A stretch of DNA of 64,000 nt from positions 36,073,027-36,137,026 of the forward strand of contig OX155950.1 of assembly GCA_944548615.1 (NCBI GenBank), read 5' to 3'. The notes beneath the pieces were generated by a model that saw only the letters and a list, made by a program, of their open reading frames with translations, made no database searches and was not told the origin of the DNA. Positions 61,225 through 64,000 of the stretch are shown piece by piece (positions within the stretch are counted from its first letter, which is position 1; each line of letters begins with the position of its first letter). Origin of the DNA: Micropterix aruncella. Its lineage: Eukaryota; Arthropoda; Insecta; Lepidoptera; Micropterigidae. A program made the position numbers and the translations under genes.

Positions 61225-62110
61225 CTCTCTTTCTTTCTCTGTCTTTCTCTCTTTCTTTGCCGTTACATTCAGGAACTCCTCGGTATTTCGATTACTACAA
61301 CGGAAAAATGTTAAACTTCTAAATCATATTGGGTGTGGTGAGTCTATGCAGGGACGATCCAGGCATTTATATGCGTGGAAGGGGGGGATTCACCCAGTAA
61401 TATATTGGGGTTAGGTTAGGTTAGGCTTTTCCTCCTCTCTCTATCTCTCTCTCTCTTATCTCTCTGTGTCTTTCTCTTCGATCTTTCTTTACCCGTTACA
61501 TTCAGAAGCTCCTCGATAGTTTGACCATTGAAAAGAAAAATCTAAACTTCTTAATAATAGTGGGGGGGGGGGAGGGAATATATGCAGGGATGATCCAGGT
61601 TGTTATTTGGAGAGAAGAAGGCGTTTCACGTAGTTTAGTCTCGGGGTTAGGTTAGGTTAGGGTCTTCCTTCTCCCTCTCTCTCTCTGTATTTCTCTTTCT
61701 AACTTTTTTTGCCCATTTAATTCAGGAACTTCTTGGTATTTTAATTATTTAAAAGACAGTAATTAACTTCGAAATAATAATGGGGAGGGAATATATTCAG
61801 GGATGATGCAGGTTTTTAATTGGGGAGAAGGAGGGGATTCACACAGTACATTATTGGGTTTAGGTTAAGTTAGGCTCTTTCTTCTCTCTCTCTCTCTCAC
61901 TCTCTCTCTCTTTCTTTCTCTCTCTGTATCTCTGTGTCTTTCTATTCCTCCTTTTCTTTGCTCGTTATATTCAGGAAATCCTCGATATTTTATTACTCAA
62001 AAGGAAAACTCTTAAACTTCTAAATAATAATGAAGGAGGAAATACATGCAGGGACGATCCAGGCTTTTATTTTGGGAAGGGGGAGATTTCACTCAGAACT
62101 CTTATTGGGG
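61225..62110 (+). repeat. Minisatellite with TTAGG motifs, about 215-250 bp period
   Basis: Four tandem units. Each contains a CT-rich block with TCTCTCT and TCTTTCT words, CATTCAGGAACTCCTCGG-like sequence, TATGCAGGGACGATCCAGG (61345, 61581, 61794 and 62045, with variation) and, in three units, GGGGTTAGGTTAGGTTAGG or a decayed version (about 61408, 61642 and 61857). The fourth unit lacks the motif. TTAGG is the ancestral insect telomere repeat. Confidence 0.85.
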
Positions 62111-62742
62111 ATTGGGGCGGCGGAATACTCTCTCTCATTGCGCTACATGCCTCTTTTTTGGTGTTAAAGAACTATATTATACTACTACAGGCTTTTTAAA
62201 AGGCCACCCTAGGAGCATCTAAGTTAATCTGTAAATCCCCGTATTTTGGTTCTCAAGGTCTTTTCAAAATTTAGGAAAAATATCAAGAATTCAGAAATGG
62301 CAGATAGATTCTCCTTACAGTGGCGTAGACAGCGTTTGTTAATTACAAGACAAAACTATGTATAAGTAACCTCGCTCCTTTTTTAACTAGAGTTATTGCG
62401 AAATAAGGCATCTAAAATTATGTATAATTGTTTTATAGTCAATTTAAGAATAAGAATAACATCATTTTTTTTAAAAAACCACTCAATGCAGCAAATTAAT
62501 AAAAAAAATATTTTAATTGTCAACATATAAAATACTCCAAATAAAACATGTCTTTAAATCTAAACTATATAACATTAAAGTCATTTCCTCGAGGAATTCC
62601 TCGGGGTGCTTTAGAGTCAACGAGTCGGGCGTGGTTTACGAGGTACAGGTCTAGAAGACGTCTATGAAAACGATTATTCGACGATTCCACAGGCAGAAAG
62701 TGGCCTGGTGAACGGCAGCGAAGACCCGTCATCAGAGCAGTG
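62111..62742. other. No recognised gene
   Basis: AT-rich to about 62580, then moderately GC-rich up to copy H. No feature was recognised. Confidence 0.4.
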
Positions 62743-63323
62743 GGGAGGCGTCAACTACAACAGGCGAACCCGTCCGGGGGGACGGGTTCGCCCGTAACAA
62801 TGGTGTTCGTTCTTTCAACCACGGGATGAACATAGAATCTAGAACATCTAGCTCCGCCAACTGGCCGGCGAGAATTTAAAACGTCCTCCCAACAGGTTAC
62901 GGATTCGAGGTCGCTTGCGCGGCTCTCTACCTAATGTAAACGGTAATTCAGTTAGAATTATGGTGGACCATAGCATCCTTTGCCCGACTCATCACGAGGG
63001 ATCTGGTAGCCGACCAGTCGGATCAAGAGCGGCTGTCGGTAGGTCAACAATCATCCCTACCCCATAGGAAACAGTTTAATGATTTTAGACTACCACGATT
63101 GGCTGACGCCGCACGGTGCGCAAACCGCCTAGATGCTCCCGAAGGGAATTTACCTAAGGAAAACTGATCCCACCATACCAATGGTATACGAAACAGAGAT
63201 CTTACCGGGGTCAAACTTCTTCGAGCAGGCTACAGGATAGGAGTTAAACCGTGAGTTGATTAGGCCAGGGTAACGATCAGGTCTTCATAGTCCAACTGCT
63301 CGAGGACCGTTAGCTCTCCGCCG
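62743..63323 (-). mobile_element. SINE-like family, copy H (subfamily II)
   Basis: Reverse-orientation copy, with its 3' end at the left (GTCAACTACAACAGGCGAAC), bounded by TCAGAGCAGTG at 62732-62742 and 63324-63334, an exact 11-bp target-site duplication. The terminal hairpin is duplicated in inverse: GGCGAACCCGTCC, four G, and the perfect complement at 62763-62792. Interior blocks ACGGATTCGAGGTCGCTTGC and GCCGCACGGTGCGCAAACCG match the other copies. Confidence 0.8.
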
Positions 63324-63334
63324 TCAGAGCAGTG

Positions 63335-63639
63335 TGTAGAAGCGGTCTGTCAAGAAGAATGTTGCCGGATAGTAGGTCGAGTGCGGCCTCGACAGACTCA
63401 GCCGGAAGGAATTCTGGTCCAAGAAAGTTCATCCGCTATAAATCGAGGCAGTCGAATCTAATCATCTGCAAACAACCAAGAGAACTCTGCCTTTAGCCTA
63501 GTCCTAATCCACCGGAACCCCTGGGGTAGGTATCAAGGTAGAACCAGTGTCCAGGACGGACGTTAAAAGGCTATCTCATCAGAGAGAACTGTATGATATA
63601 AACGAATTCTAATTAGGCGACTGACAATTTCCATTTCAT
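63335..63639. other. No recognised gene
   Basis: GC-balanced sequence between copy H and family Z. Nothing was recognised. Confidence 0.4.
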
Positions 63640-64000
63640 TTCTAACCGACTTCAAAAAAAGAGGAGGTTATCAATTCGGTGTATTTTTTTTAAAATATTT
63701 GTTACCTCAGAACTCCGTCATTTATGAACCGACTTGACAATTCTTTTTTTATTTGAAAGGATATACTTCCAGATTGGTCCCATACGTATTAAAATCCTAT
63801 TCTGATAATGGGATCTATGAGTAATTAAGGGGACTCAAATATTATCATATGAATTTTAAAATTTACATATTGGTTCAGTTCCGATGACAATGCATTTTTT
63901 ATGGCAAGCATGACCAGATTCTACATCCGGGTTTGGCTCCCGACGAGGGCACTCCTCAACAGTCAACAGCACAGACATGAGATTGTGTATATGTATTCAA
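63640..64000 (-). repeat. Family Z, inverted copy running off the window
   Basis: Starts CTAACCGACTTCAAAAAAAG and continues with TGAACCGACTTGACAATTC, CTTCCAGATTGGTCCCATAC, TTCAGTTCCGATGACAATGC and CCCGACGAGGGCACTCC. This is the complement of the module at 3479-3843 and 46270-46864, and is not complete at the right edge. Confidence 0.65.

Overview
The window looks like a gene-poor, repeat-rich piece of an insect nuclear genome, most likely from a moth or butterfly. The evidence is its transposon content: a CR1/Jockey-like retrotransposon whose first protein pairs a PHD finger with an FP-like C-terminus, Helitrons ending in CTAG, mariner, piggyBac and hAT relics, and interstitial TTAGG motifs. 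The background is AT-rich. No host protein-coding gene could be supported. Every recognisable coding region is a transposon gene, and all are broken.

Layout. 0-10 kb: first copy (A) of a roughly 560-720 bp SINE-like family; three tandem ~1 kb units, one interrupted by a near-perfect 91-bp-arm hairpin; a Helitron keeping the last codons of its helicase; a 1.26 kb foldback element with a second hairpin inside each arm. 10-13.5 kb: a GC-rich duplicated stretch, a reverse-transcriptase scrap and very long (TA)n arrays. 13.8-18.6 kb: SINE-like copies B, C and D and a hAT transposase relic. 24.6-31.3 kb: a piggyBac relic, duplicated TA blocks, and a nearly full-length two-ORF non-LTR retrotransposon on the minus strand. 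33.7-35.9 kb: nested MITEs. 40.9-44.3 kb: SINE-like copy E split by a 5'-truncated LINE. 44.3-46.9 kb: MITE, hairpin and LINE debris. 49.1-51.5 kb: a minisatellite and a mariner element split between its second and third catalytic aspartates by two tandem TIR-bearing units. 52.4-54.6 kb: a second Helitron, an RTE-like LINE 3' end with target-site duplication, and a ZBED5-like hAT relic. 58-63.3 kb: SINE-like copies F, G and H and a TTAGG-containing minisatellite.

The most interesting signal is the SINE-like family, with eight clear copies and one decayed copy. Six copies lie between direct repeats of 8-16 bp, as target-primed insertion would leave. Yet the family has no poly-A or microsatellite tail and no recognised tRNA head. 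It ends in a conserved hairpin with a TTCG loop plus a short constant tail, and two copies carry inverted duplications at exactly that end. Nothing here suggests genes working together in a host pathway. The window records repeated nested insertion, and several insertions can be ordered in time.
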